DNA of 64,000 nt from the NCBI GenBank assembly GCA_013215295.1, contig JABSOZ010000008.1, positions 151,577 through 215,576 of the forward strand, given 5' to 3'. Source of the stretch: Colwellia sp. Its GTDB lineage: Bacteria; Pseudomonadota; Gammaproteobacteria; Enterobacterales; Alteromonadaceae. The position numbers and the translations under genes are program-made. Shown piece by piece: positions 49,266-57,992 of the stretch (positions are counted from its first letter, which is position 1; every line of letters begins with the position of its first letter). The notes beneath the pieces were generated by a model that did no database searches, was not told the DNA's origin, and worked only from the letters and a program-made list of their open reading frames with translations.

Positions 49266-50981
49266 ATGGCAGCACCTAAATTAAAAATGCGCCTCGGCGA
49301 TTTGTTAGTGCATGAACATATCATTACTAATGAACAATTAATGCAGGCACTAAATAGTCAGAAATCTACCGGACGAAAATTAGGGGATACCTTGATTGAG
49401 CTTGGCCATATAGGCGAGCGTCAATTACAGGAGTTTTTAGCTCAGCAACTTAATGTGCCATTTTTAGATATTAGCCAACGTCGCATTCCTAGTGAAGTTG
49501 CCTTATTGCTTCCTGAAGTTCATGCTCGACGCCTACGCGCTTTAATTATTGAAGATCAAGGTGACTCTGTATTATTAGGTATGAGTGATCCTGCTGATTT
49601 AAGTGGTCTTGATCAGCTCGAACAAATGCTTTCCCCTAAAAGAATAAATCTTGCCGTAGTCATGGAGTCACAACTCTATGATGCTTTTGATGGATTATAT
49701 CGACGTACGGCAGACATTGAATCATTTGCTAGTCAGTTAGAAGAAGAATATGAACAAACAACTGATTTTAATTTATCGTCAACATTTTTAGACGATAGTG
49801 GTGATGCAACGGTAGGTAAATTATTACAGTCAGTATTTGAAGATGCGGTACAAATGCGCGCGTCTGATATTCATATCGAACCCGATGAAAATTTATTACG
49901 AATTCGTCAGCGTATTGATGGGGTATTACAAGAAAGCATATTAAAAGAAAATAAAATTGCTTCGGCCATGGTATTACGTTTAAAGCTTATGGCAGGCTTA
50001 GATATCTCAGAAAAACGCTTACCTCAAGATGGCCGATTTAATCTACAAATTAACGGTCATAATATTGATGTCCGTATGTCTACCATGCCAGTACAGCATG
50101 GTGAGTCAGTCGTAATGCGTTTACTCGATCAATCTGCTGGATTGTTATCGCTTGACCAAACCGGTATGCCTGCAGATCTAGTTGCACGTGTTCGTCATCA
50201 AATTACAAGGCCACACGGTATGGTGCTAGTGACAGGGCCAACAGGTAGCGGTAAAACTACCACCTTATATGGTGCGTTGAGTGAACTTAATCAATCTTCT
50301 AAAAAAATCATTACGGTAGAAGATCCGGTTGAGTACCGTTTACCTCGCATAAATCAGGTTCAGGTGGCACCTAAAATCGATTTAAACTTTTCAACAGTCC
50401 TTCGTGCAGCATTAAGACAAGATCCCGATATCATCATGGTGGGCGAAATGCGTGACCATGAAACAGTAGAAATTGGTCTACGAGGTGCATTAACCGGTCA
50501 CTTAGTCTTATCTACTTTGCATACCAATGATGCTATTACCAGTGCTTTACGTTTAATTGACATGGGCGCGGCAGGTTTCCTTGTTGGTAGCTCATTACGT
50601 GCGGTAATTGCACAACGATTAGTACGTAAAATATGTGAGCACTGTGGTGAAGAACACACCCCAGATGCACAAGAAATGATGTGGCTTACACATCTTGCTG
50701 GTGAACAAGCTAAAACGGTTACCTATAAAAAAGGTCGCGGCTGTCAGTCATGTCAATACACTGGATATAAAGGTCGTATTGGTGTTTTCGAGCTTTTAGA
50801 AATGAATGAGCCGATGATGGCGGCACTTAAGCGAGATGATGCTGAAGCGTTTACTCAATTAGCGAAAGCAAATCCATCATTTACCCCATTAGCGCAAGCT
50901 GCATTTGATTATGCTAAACAAGGTGTTATTAGCGTGGAAGAAGTACTTCGTTTAGTTGATACTATTGATGTTCAAGGCTAA
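49266..50981 (+). CDS. mshE: MSHA extension ATPase MshE (GspE/PilB family)
   Basis: MshEN domain (RLGDLLVHEHIITNEQLMQAL); GPTGSGKTTTLYGAL; CEHCGEEH zinc site. Confidence 0.95.
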   Translation: MAAPKLKMRLGDLLVHEHIITNEQLMQALNSQKSTGRKLGDTLIELGHIGERQLQEFLAQQLNVPFLDISQRRIPSEVALLLPEVHARRLRALIIEDQGDSVLLGMSDPADLSGLDQLEQMLSPKRINLAVVMESQLYDAFDGLYRRTADIESFASQLEEEYEQTTDFNLSSTFLDDSGDATVGKLLQSVFEDAVQMRASDIHIEPDENLLRIRQRIDGVLQESILKENKIASAMVLRLKLMAGLDISEKRLPQDGRFNLQINGHNIDVRMSTMPVQHGESVVMRLLDQSAGLLSLDQTGMPADLVARVRHQITRPHGMVLVTGPTGSGKTTTLYGALSELNQSSKKIITVEDPVEYRLPRINQVQVAPKIDLNFSTVLRAALRQDPDIIMVGEMRDHETVEIGLRGALTGHLVLSTLHTNDAITSALRLIDMGAAGFLVGSSLRAVIAQRLVRKICEHCGEEHTPDAQEMMWLTHLAGEQAKTVTYKKGRGCQSCQYTGYKGRIGVFELLEMNEPMMAALKRDDAEAFTQLAKANPSFTPLAQAAFDYAKQGVISVEEVLRLVDTIDVQG

Positions 50982-50995
50982 AAGTAGAGTTTATT

Positions 50996-52237
50996 ATGGC
51001 GGCATTTAATTACGTTGGCAGAAGTGTTAGCGGTTCTCAAGTTAAAGGAACAATAGAAGCAGCAAACGCTAATGCGGTTGCTGAGCAATTGTCGCGGCAA
51101 GGAATTATACCGATATCAATTAATGAATCTAAAGGTAAGCCAAGCGGTGCAACTGATTTAGCGAATATTGATATTGGTGAATTACTTGGTTTTGCCGTTA
51201 TAACGTTAGATGAAATAATTGTTTTTTGTCGACAAATGTATGCACTTGTTCGTTCTGGTGTACCTATATTGCGTGCAATCAATGGCATGGCGGAGTCAAG
51301 CACATCACCTAAATTAAGAGCTGCTTTAACGGATATCGCCAGTCAATTAGAAGGGGGGTACGCACTTTCAACGGCATTGAATAAACACCCTAAAATTTTC
51401 TCGCCACTCTTTATTTCATTAGTCCATGTAGGTGAAAATACCGGGCAACTCGATGGTTCATTTATAAAACTTGCCAGTTATTTTGAACGTGAACTAGATA
51501 CGCGTAAACGTATCAAAGCTGCGTTACGTTACCCAAGCTTTGTTTTGGGGGCGATTGTTATTGCCATGGTTATATTAAATATTTTTGTTATTCCTACTTT
51601 TGCAAATATGTTCGCGAAATTAGGGGCTGATTTACCCATAACAACAAAATTGTTAATCGCGAGTTCTAACCTTTTTTTGAACTATTGGCCGCATATGTTA
51701 GTGGCGAGTGTATTTGCTTTCTTTGGTCTTAGGCATTACTTAAAGACTGATCGTGGTTTGTATTTATGGGACCGGTTAAAGACAAAACTTCCTATTGTAG
51801 GAAGCATTATTGAACGCTCAATATTGTCACGTTTTTCTCATAGTTTTTCTATTGTATTAAAAGCGGGTGTTCCTTTAACTACAGGACTAACGCTGGTATC
51901 AGATGCTGTTGATAACACCTACATGCGGGATAAAATTTTAGCGATGCGTGGTGGTATCGAGAGTGGCGATAGTTTATTACGCTCAGCTAATGCCAGTAAA
52001 TTATTTACTCCATTGGTTTTACAAATGGTGGCGGTAGGTGAAGAAACAGGCCGTGTAGATGAACTTTTAGAAGAAGTCGGTGATTACTACGAGCGAGAAG
52101 TAGATTATGAACTCAGCACCTTGACGGCTAGAATTGAACCCATCATGATCGCAATCGTTGCGGGTATGGTATTGGTACTCGCATTAGGTATCTTTACACC
52201 TATGTGGGACATGATGTCGGCCTTTAAAGGGAAATAA
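50996..52237 (+). CDS. mshG: MSHA platform protein MshG (PilC/GspF family)
   Basis: Two GspF repeats, FCRQMYALVRSGVPILRAINGMAES, VGEETGRVDELLEEVGDYYEREVDYEL. Confidence 0.95.
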   Translation: MAAFNYVGRSVSGSQVKGTIEAANANAVAEQLSRQGIIPISINESKGKPSGATDLANIDIGELLGFAVITLDEIIVFCRQMYALVRSGVPILRAINGMAESSTSPKLRAALTDIASQLEGGYALSTALNKHPKIFSPLFISLVHVGENTGQLDGSFIKLASYFERELDTRKRIKAALRYPSFVLGAIVIAMVILNIFVIPTFANMFAKLGADLPITTKLLIASSNLFLNYWPHMLVASVFAFFGLRHYLKTDRGLYLWDRLKTKLPIVGSIIERSILSRFSHSFSIVLKAGVPLTTGLTLVSDAVDNTYMRDKILAMRGGIESGDSLLRSANASKLFTPLVLQMVAVGEETGRVDELLEEVGDYYEREVDYELSTLTARIEPIMIAIVAGMVLVLALGIFTPMWDMMSAFKGK

Positions 52238-52249
52238 ATTAGTAATAAT

Positions 52250-52783
52250 ATGACATTGCAGCAGGTGAGCGCTAAAAAAGGGAAGTCGATGGCAGAAAAC
52301 TTGATCATACTTGTTATGGTAGGGGTATTCATGGCCACTTTTATTTATTATTTCTTTAAACAAGAAGATCATTTATCACGAATAGGTTTTGATTCAGTAG
52401 CTCATACCTTTTCTGCTAGATTGAACGGTATCCATGCACAATGGTTTATGGACAAGAAGCCTCGTTGGGTCATAATTAAAGAAAGCACGGTTATAAATGG
52501 TGAAGGGGAAAATAAGAGTATTGAAGTAAATGCGGCAGGATGGGTAGATGTTCCGGCAGTTAATGGCATAAGTAATCAAAACGATTGCCAGATAATTTGG
52601 CAACAGGTTTTAGCAATACCCATGTTCTATATTAAGCAGCCTATTTCAGCCGTAATGGTTAATGTAAATACTCGTAATAATAAGAAAAAAAGTCACCTTT
52701 GCCGATATGGTTTACCAAGTGGCGAGTATTTTGACTATCATCCAAGCAATGGCAAAGTGAGCAAAGTACAGGTACACCAGTAG
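52250..52783 (+). CDS. mshF: MSHA biogenesis protein MshF
   Basis: Single N-terminal TM, about 177 aa, between mshG and prepilin genes. Confidence 0.75.
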   Translation: MTLQQVSAKKGKSMAENLIILVMVGVFMATFIYYFFKQEDHLSRIGFDSVAHTFSARLNGIHAQWFMDKKPRWVIIKESTVINGEGENKSIEVNAAGWVDVPAVNGISNQNDCQIIWQQVLAIPMFYIKQPISAVMVNVNTRNNKKKSHLCRYGLPSGEYFDYHPSNGKVSKVQVHQ

Positions 52784-52918
52784 AAAGTAATGAAATTATT
52801 GCCTATATGTTAAAAAATGTTACTAAAGTCCACTAAGTGAGTGACTTTATTAGTAAATCGTTGTTAGAATAAATTTATAGTCTCAGTAAATGAGCTGATC
52901 AAACGAAAAGAGGTTGTT

Positions 52919-53512
52919 ATGAAAAAGCAAACAGGCTTTACACTGATTGAATTAGTGATTGTCGTGGTCATTCTAGGTTTTTTGGCTGTCACAGCCATAC
53001 CTAAATTTATTGATTTAACAGAACAAGCTAAACAAGCGAATATTGAAGGTATGGCTGGTGGTTTTGCTACAGGTGTTTCTTTAGCGAGAGCGCAGTGGGA
53101 ATCTGAAGGACGTACTAATGACGGCACAAATAACACGACAATTTATGATGGTGTGAATCTGGTGCTAACAACAGAAGACACAGATATTCGACCGGGTTAC
53201 GTAACAGGCTTAACAGACGGTACAGCTTTAGGTGCCGACTTTGATGCGGTCAACTGTAAAGAAATTTGGGATAATATTTTTCAACAACCTCCGACATTAG
53301 AAACGTTCAGTGATGCGAGTACCACTACAAATTATATTGTTGCTGAAACAGGCGATTTATCTGACTCTCATTGTATTTTCTATTTAAGAGAGACCTTGGA
53401 TAAAGATACCAGTGGAAATTTTGAAGATCCAGGTGTAGCAAATGTAGGAAATAACTTTACTTATTACCCAGCAAGCAGTCGTGTAGAGATCAATATCGCA
53501 GTGACAAACTAA
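52919..53512 (+). CDS. mshB: Type IV prepilin MshB-like
   Basis: Class III signal KKQTG|FTLIELVIVVVILGFLAVTAIPKFIDL. Confidence 0.85.
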   Translation: MKKQTGFTLIELVIVVVILGFLAVTAIPKFIDLTEQAKQANIEGMAGGFATGVSLARAQWESEGRTNDGTNNTTIYDGVNLVLTTEDTDIRPGYVTGLTDGTALGADFDAVNCKEIWDNIFQQPPTLETFSDASTTTNYIVAETGDLSDSHCIFYLRETLDKDTSGNFEDPGVANVGNNFTYYPASSRVEINIAVTN

Positions 53513-53567
53513 TTTTTAAACTCGAATGATTTGAAACTAAATTTAAAATTAAAACAAAAGGTTAATT

Positions 53568-54068
53568 ATGAAAACATTACAAAAACAAGCAGGTTTTACA
53601 TTAATAGAATTAGTCGTTGTTATTGTTATTTTAGGCATTTTAGCTGCAACAGCAGCACCTAAGTTTATAGATTTGACAAGTGATGCAAAAGCATCGGTTA
53701 TGAAAGGTGTTGAAGGCAGTCTTGAAAGTGCAGTGAGTATCATGCATGCAAAAGCATTGATTGATAGTAAAGCATCAGGTACTGATACGATTGAAATCGA
53801 TTCAGTATTTTACGCACTTGAAAATGGATATCCTGCAGCAGAAAGTCTTACTACAGGTACAGGAGTTGATGCTTTAAAAGCTATCGGTATATTAGGTTTG
53901 ATTGATATCGACTCTACTGCCTCTGGAGATTTTGTAGTTACAGATGCTTCTCCAACACTTATTCAACATGCAACAGCTACAACCGCAGCTACATGCCAGA
54001 TTTCATACCCTGATTCTGCTGCATTGAATACTAGACCAGTAATAACTTTAGTCGTAACTGGCTGTTAA
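53568..54068 (+). CDS. mshA: MSHA major-pilin-like prepilin
   Basis: KTLQKQAG|FTLIELVVVIVILGILAATAAPKFIDLTSDAK; two C-terminal cysteines. Confidence 0.85.
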   Translation: MKTLQKQAGFTLIELVVVIVILGILAATAAPKFIDLTSDAKASVMKGVEGSLESAVSIMHAKALIDSKASGTDTIEIDSVFYALENGYPAAESLTTGTGVDALKAIGILGLIDIDSTASGDFVVTDASPTLIQHATATTAATCQISYPDSAALNTRPVITLVVTGC

Positions 54069-54093
54069 GTATTTTTTAATATTTGTTATTATC

Positions 54094-54118
54094 AGGAGAG
54101 CTAAGCTCTCCTTTTTTG
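54094..54118 (+). terminator. Strong hairpin terminator after mshA
   Basis: AGGAGAGCTAAGCTCTCCTTTTTT. Confidence 0.9.
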
Positions 54119-54266
54119 TAGCATGTATTTAGTTATTTCACTTTAATTAAAGATCGATAAGTTTTAAATTTGACGATACCGTATATTTATTGAGTATACT
54201 TTGACGTTAATTCGTTAGCTGTAATCGCTTTTAGCACTCAGCTTGAATATATTAAAGGTAGGTAGA

Positions 54267-54752
54267 ATGAAGTCAAAAGGATTTACTTTAATAGAACTTG
54301 TTGTTGTCATTGTCATTCTTGGTATTTTGGCAGCAACAGTTGCGCCAAAATTTATAAATTTAAAAGCAGATGCACAAACAGCTGTTTTGAATGGTGTTAA
54401 AGCCAGTATGCAAAGCGCAATAGCATTGGTGCATAGTAAGTCATTGGTTAAAGGCAATCAAAAAGAAGTTGTATCAACGATTGATATTGGCGATGGTAAA
54501 GGTGTGGGAGGGAATGACGATTTATATATTCTATACGGATATCCATTACCAGATGCAGGTGAATGGCAACGCTTGATTGAGATAGATAATAATTTCCTAT
54601 ATAAATCCATAGGTACCAGTGCGGATACGCTTGTAGTTTATTCAAATGAAACAGACGAACCATTTAATACGTCTGCACCCTGTATCGTTTATTATGTTGC
54701 TACGTTAACTCCGACCGGTCTCCCTAAAGTAACGGTTAATGATTGTATTTAA
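54267..54752 (+). CDS. Second MshA-like prepilin
   Basis: MKSKG|FTLIELVVVIVILGILAATVAPKFINLKADAQTAVL; start at 54267 preferred. Confidence 0.85.
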   Translation: MKSKGFTLIELVVVIVILGILAATVAPKFINLKADAQTAVLNGVKASMQSAIALVHSKSLVKGNQKEVVSTIDIGDGKGVGGNDDLYILYGYPLPDAGEWQRLIEIDNNFLYKSIGTSADTLVVYSNETDEPFNTSAPCIVYYVATLTPTGLPKVTVNDCI

Positions 54753-54778
54753 AGTAGGTTGAATCAGAGGGCATTAAC

Positions 54779-55270
54779 TTGAATAACTTAATTAGTAGTT
54801 CAAAAAATCGAAAGATTGATCTGAACTTGGGTTTCACATTATTAGAACTAATTATTGTTATTGTTATTTTAGGTATACTTTCGGTGAGTGTTGCACCTAA
54901 AATTTTTAGTAGTAATGGCTTTTCAGAATTCGGTTATCGAGCAGATGTTATTTCAAAGCTTCGTTTGATCCAATTAAGAGCTATGCAGCAAGGCACTGAC
55001 GGATGTTTCACATTAACAAGTAGCCAATTGGGTAAAGTATCTTGCGAAGCGCCACATGATTTTGTTGACCAATCGGAACAAAGGTCAACATTAGTTGAAA
55101 TTTCGAGTGAAGATACAGTAAGTTTTAGCCCAACAGGCACAATATTTACATTCGATTCGATGGGACGTCCTCAGCCGATTACTGACAATGAAGCTATTAA
55201 AATTACGATTACCGGTGAGCAACCTTTAGATATTTTGATTGAACCCGAGGGTTATATTCATGCAATCTAA
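54779..55270 (+). CDS. mshC: MSHA prepilin-like protein MshC
   Basis: LG|FTLLELIIVIVILGILSVSVAPKIF; position in operon. Confidence 0.83.
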   Translation: MNNLISSSKNRKIDLNLGFTLLELIIVIVILGILSVSVAPKIFSSNGFSEFGYRADVISKLRLIQLRAMQQGTDGCFTLTSSQLGKVSCEAPHDFVDQSEQRSTLVEISSEDTVSFSPTGTIFTFDSMGRPQPITDNEAIKITITGEQPLDILIEPEGYIHAI

Positions 55271-55823
55271 ACTTCTATTTGCTTCTAAAAAATATATATC
55301 TTACCAAATACAACATGGCTTCACTTTAATTGAAACGATCGTCGGTATTATAGTGTTATCGATCGTTTTTACTATATTTACTAGCTTTATATACCCCTTA
55401 TCAAAACAAAGTGCAGAACAAGTTCATCAAATACGTGCTGCCGAATTAGGGCAATCAATGATTAACGAAATACTGGGTAGAGCTTTTGATGAAAACTCGG
55501 ATATGGCTGGTGGTATTACGCGATGTGGCGAGTCTGGTGTTATTTGTTCAACAACTTTTGTGGATATTGCCGAAACTAGAGTTACTTATGATGATGTTGA
55601 TGACTATGATGCAATTAATTTCGATGACACCATTCTAGACTCATTAGGAAATGATATTTCAACGCAATATATTGGATTTTCAATGAATGTCGATGTGATA
55701 AATGACGCTAATTATGATGGCAGTGGTACAGGAAATAATTCAACGGCTAAGTTAATAACGGTTACCGTACGTACGCCACAAGAGTTTGATTTTGTATTTT
55801 CTATATATAAGGCCAATTTTTAA
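55260..55823 (+). CDS. mshD: MSHA prepilin-like protein MshD
   Basis: HG|FTLIETIVGIIVLSIVFTIFTSFIYPL; overlaps mshC; ATG at 55260. Confidence 0.83.
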   Translation: MQSKLLFASKKYISYQIQHGFTLIETIVGIIVLSIVFTIFTSFIYPLSKQSAEQVHQIRAAELGQSMINEILGRAFDENSDMAGGITRCGESGVICSTTFVDIAETRVTYDDVDDYDAINFDDTILDSLGNDISTQYIGFSMNVDVINDANYDGSGTGNNSTAKLITVTVRTPQEFDFVFSIYKANF

Positions 55824-56629
55824 TGATACCTTTTGAGGGGAAACAAAAAGGCTTCACCTTACTCGAACTTGTGGCCGTCATGGTTATTCTTGGAATTTTG
55901 GCGACGAGTGTTTCTACTTTTATACGTTATGGTGTTGAAAGCTTCACCAATGCTACTGACCGAGAAGAGGTTATTTCAAGCGCACGGTTTGCTATTGAGC
56001 GATTAAACCGTGAAGTACGCAATGCCTTACCTAATAGTTTGAGAACACTTGGTGCTAATGCAGAGTGTTTAGAGTTTACGCCAATAGCACAAGGTGTAAT
56101 TTATCTTGATATTCCTGTTTCACCAGAGCCTATTAGTGATACTGTTCAATTTTTAATGTCTAAAGGAGCGCTCGAAAGCACGGTTAACTATATTTCTATT
56201 TATGCATTAAACTCTAGCGATATATATAATAAAACTTCTGGCGTTATCGAAGAAATATCTTCAGTTACACTATCAGGAAGTAAAGATAGCCCATCGACAG
56301 TCACATTGGTTAATGAGATAGTTTTTAAAGGCGAATCTCCTACACAACGTATGTTTTTTATCGATCAATCGGTCGCTTACTGCATCGAGGGAGATCAGCT
56401 ATTTCGCTACCAAGATTATGAATACTCAAGTAGCAACCTACCAATAGCTACAGCTATCAACAGAGCATTAATGGCCGAGTACCTCGATTATTCTGACGGG
56501 GAAGTACCTTTTAAAACACATGAAGCGGCTCTCTCTAGAAACTCCATTGCCATTATTGAATTGATTTTTAGGCGTAATTTGGAAAAAATAGCCTTTAACA
56601 ATAATATACAGGTGCCAAATGTTCCTTAA
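55823..56629 (+). CDS. mshO: MSHA biogenesis protein MshO
   Basis: KG|FTLLELVAVMVILGILATSVSTFIRYGVESF. Confidence 0.85.
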   Translation: MIPFEGKQKGFTLLELVAVMVILGILATSVSTFIRYGVESFTNATDREEVISSARFAIERLNREVRNALPNSLRTLGANAECLEFTPIAQGVIYLDIPVSPEPISDTVQFLMSKGALESTVNYISIYALNSSDIYNKTSGVIEEISSVTLSGSKDSPSTVTLVNEIVFKGESPTQRMFFIDQSVAYCIEGDQLFRYQDYEYSSSNLPIATAINRALMAEYLDYSDGEVPFKTHEAALSRNSIAIIELIFRRNLEKIAFNNNIQVPNVP

Positions 56630-56663
56630 TAATTCCGATAAAACTATTAAATGGCCATACATA

Positions 56664-57092
56664 ATGCGATTGGGACAAAGAACAAATCGACAATCAGGCA
56701 GTGCCTTAGTAATCGCAATCTTTGTTATAATAGTGTTGTCATTACTAGGAGCAGCTTTAGTTAAAACATTAGATTCAAGCCAAGAAAGTGTTGCATTTGA
56801 AGTGTTTGGTACACGAGCATATAATACCGCTCAAACTGGGATCCAATGGCAATTAGCACAAATTTTTCCTCTTGGTGGCACCATTCAAACTTGTGCCTCG
56901 ATATCTAATATCCCTCCAGACGTTAGTGCTATTTCTGGTTTTGAGGGCTGCGAAATAATATTAGCAGTAGACGCTTGCGTAGATTTTCTGCATGATAGCT
57001 CTCGATATTATACAATAACAAGTACAGGACAGTGTAATGTAGGCGCAGAGATAACTTCTCGAACGATAGAAGTCGAGGCAAGAAGCTTGTAA
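56664..57092 (+). CDS. mshP: MSHA biogenesis protein MshP (PilX-like)
   Basis: RQSGSALVIAIFVIIVLSLLGAALVKTLDSSQESVAFEVFGTRAYNTAQTGIQW; start approximate. Confidence 0.82.
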   Translation: MRLGQRTNRQSGSALVIAIFVIIVLSLLGAALVKTLDSSQESVAFEVFGTRAYNTAQTGIQWQLAQIFPLGGTIQTCASISNIPPDVSAISGFEGCEIILAVDACVDFLHDSSRYYTITSTGQCNVGAEITSRTIEVEARSL

Positions 57093-57136
57093 ATAATAAG
57101 CGTTTGGCGATAAATCGTGAATATTAATGGATATAG

Positions 57137-57155
57137 GTGTAAGATATTTTTACAC
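57137..57155. promoter_or_regulatory. Inverted repeat upstream of the -24/-12 element, possible activator site
   Basis: GTGTAAGATATTTTTACAC, GTGTAA-N7-TTACAC, about 64 bp upstream of the -24 GG. Confidence 0.35.
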
Positions 57156-57217
57156 TTGTTAAGTTCCTACAAAATATCTTGTCAATAAGTACTTGTTTTA
57201 AATGTGTATTTACTTGT

Positions 57218-57235
57218 TGGTATGAACTGTGCTTT
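57218..57235 (+). promoter_or_regulatory. Sigma-54 type -24/-12 promoter motif of the PEP-CTERM gene in the msh locus
   Basis: TGGTATGAACTGTGCTTT; GG (57219-57220)-N10-GC (57231-57232), about 60 nt upstream of ATG 57292. Confidence 0.7.
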
Positions 57236-57291
57236 ATATGTTTATATGTTTATATAGTTTAGTTGCTGTTTTTCATTTACCGAGGTCAATA

Positions 57292-57816
57292 ATGATTAAG
57301 TTGATAAAAAAGTTTATTTTCCCTTTATTTTTTCTAATTTCAAGCTCTGCTTCTGCAGGTCTTATTACGACAGAACTTGCTGAAGATACGTATATTTCAT
57401 ATGAAGGTTATGAATGGACATGGGCTTCCCCAGTTAATGTTCAAACTTATAATAATGGTTCTGGTTTAGGAACTAATACGTTAGAAGCTCCTGATGCATT
57501 TGGCCGAGATTGGATGTTTATTGAAGGTGTTGACTTAGAATTATTATTTACTGCGTTAACAATAGATATGTTTAAGAACGCTGATGGTAGTTTAATTACT
57601 TCAGTACTTTATTGGAATTCATTATACACTGAGATTGATATGATCGAGGCGAATTTCGATTTGAGAAGCAGTGTTTGGAATGTCATTCCGATTGGTTTTT
57701 TTGATCAACAAGATACATTCTATGTTCGAATTGCTCAAGTACCTGAACCATCTACCCTATTGATTTTTGCAATTGCACTAATCACTTTATCGTTGAGAAA
57801 ACGCGCAATTAAGTAA
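57292..57816 (+). CDS. PEP-CTERM sorting domain protein
   Basis: Signal peptide MIKLIKKFIFPLFFLISSSASAG; C-terminus VPEPSTLLIFAIALITLSLRKRAIK; the ORF-track start (57229) overlaps the promoter motif so ATG 57292 is preferred. Confidence 0.9.
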   Translation: MIKLIKKFIFPLFFLISSSASAGLITTELAEDTYISYEGYEWTWASPVNVQTYNNGSGLGTNTLEAPDAFGRDWMFIEGVDLELLFTALTIDMFKNADGSLITSVLYWNSLYTEIDMIEANFDLRSSVWNVIPIGFFDQQDTFYVRIAQVPEPSTLLIFAIALITLSLRKRAIK

Positions 57817-57845
57817 TGTAACTGCGTAGTTTATAAAATTCAAAT

Positions 57846-57870
57846 CAGCCTCGCCATCGCGGGGCTTTTT
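57846..57870 (+). terminator. Probable terminator after the PEP-CTERM gene
   Basis: AGCCTCGCCATCGCGGGGCTTTTT, imperfect GC-rich hairpin with U tract. Confidence 0.65.
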
Positions 57871-57992
57871 ATTGTTTTAAATTTATCCAATGAGAGGGGA
57901 AGTTAGACTTTGCTGTTAATTCAATGAATAAACCCGATGAATACAAGCTGTTACTTGTGATCATTTATACATAAGCGTAACAATATAGTATA

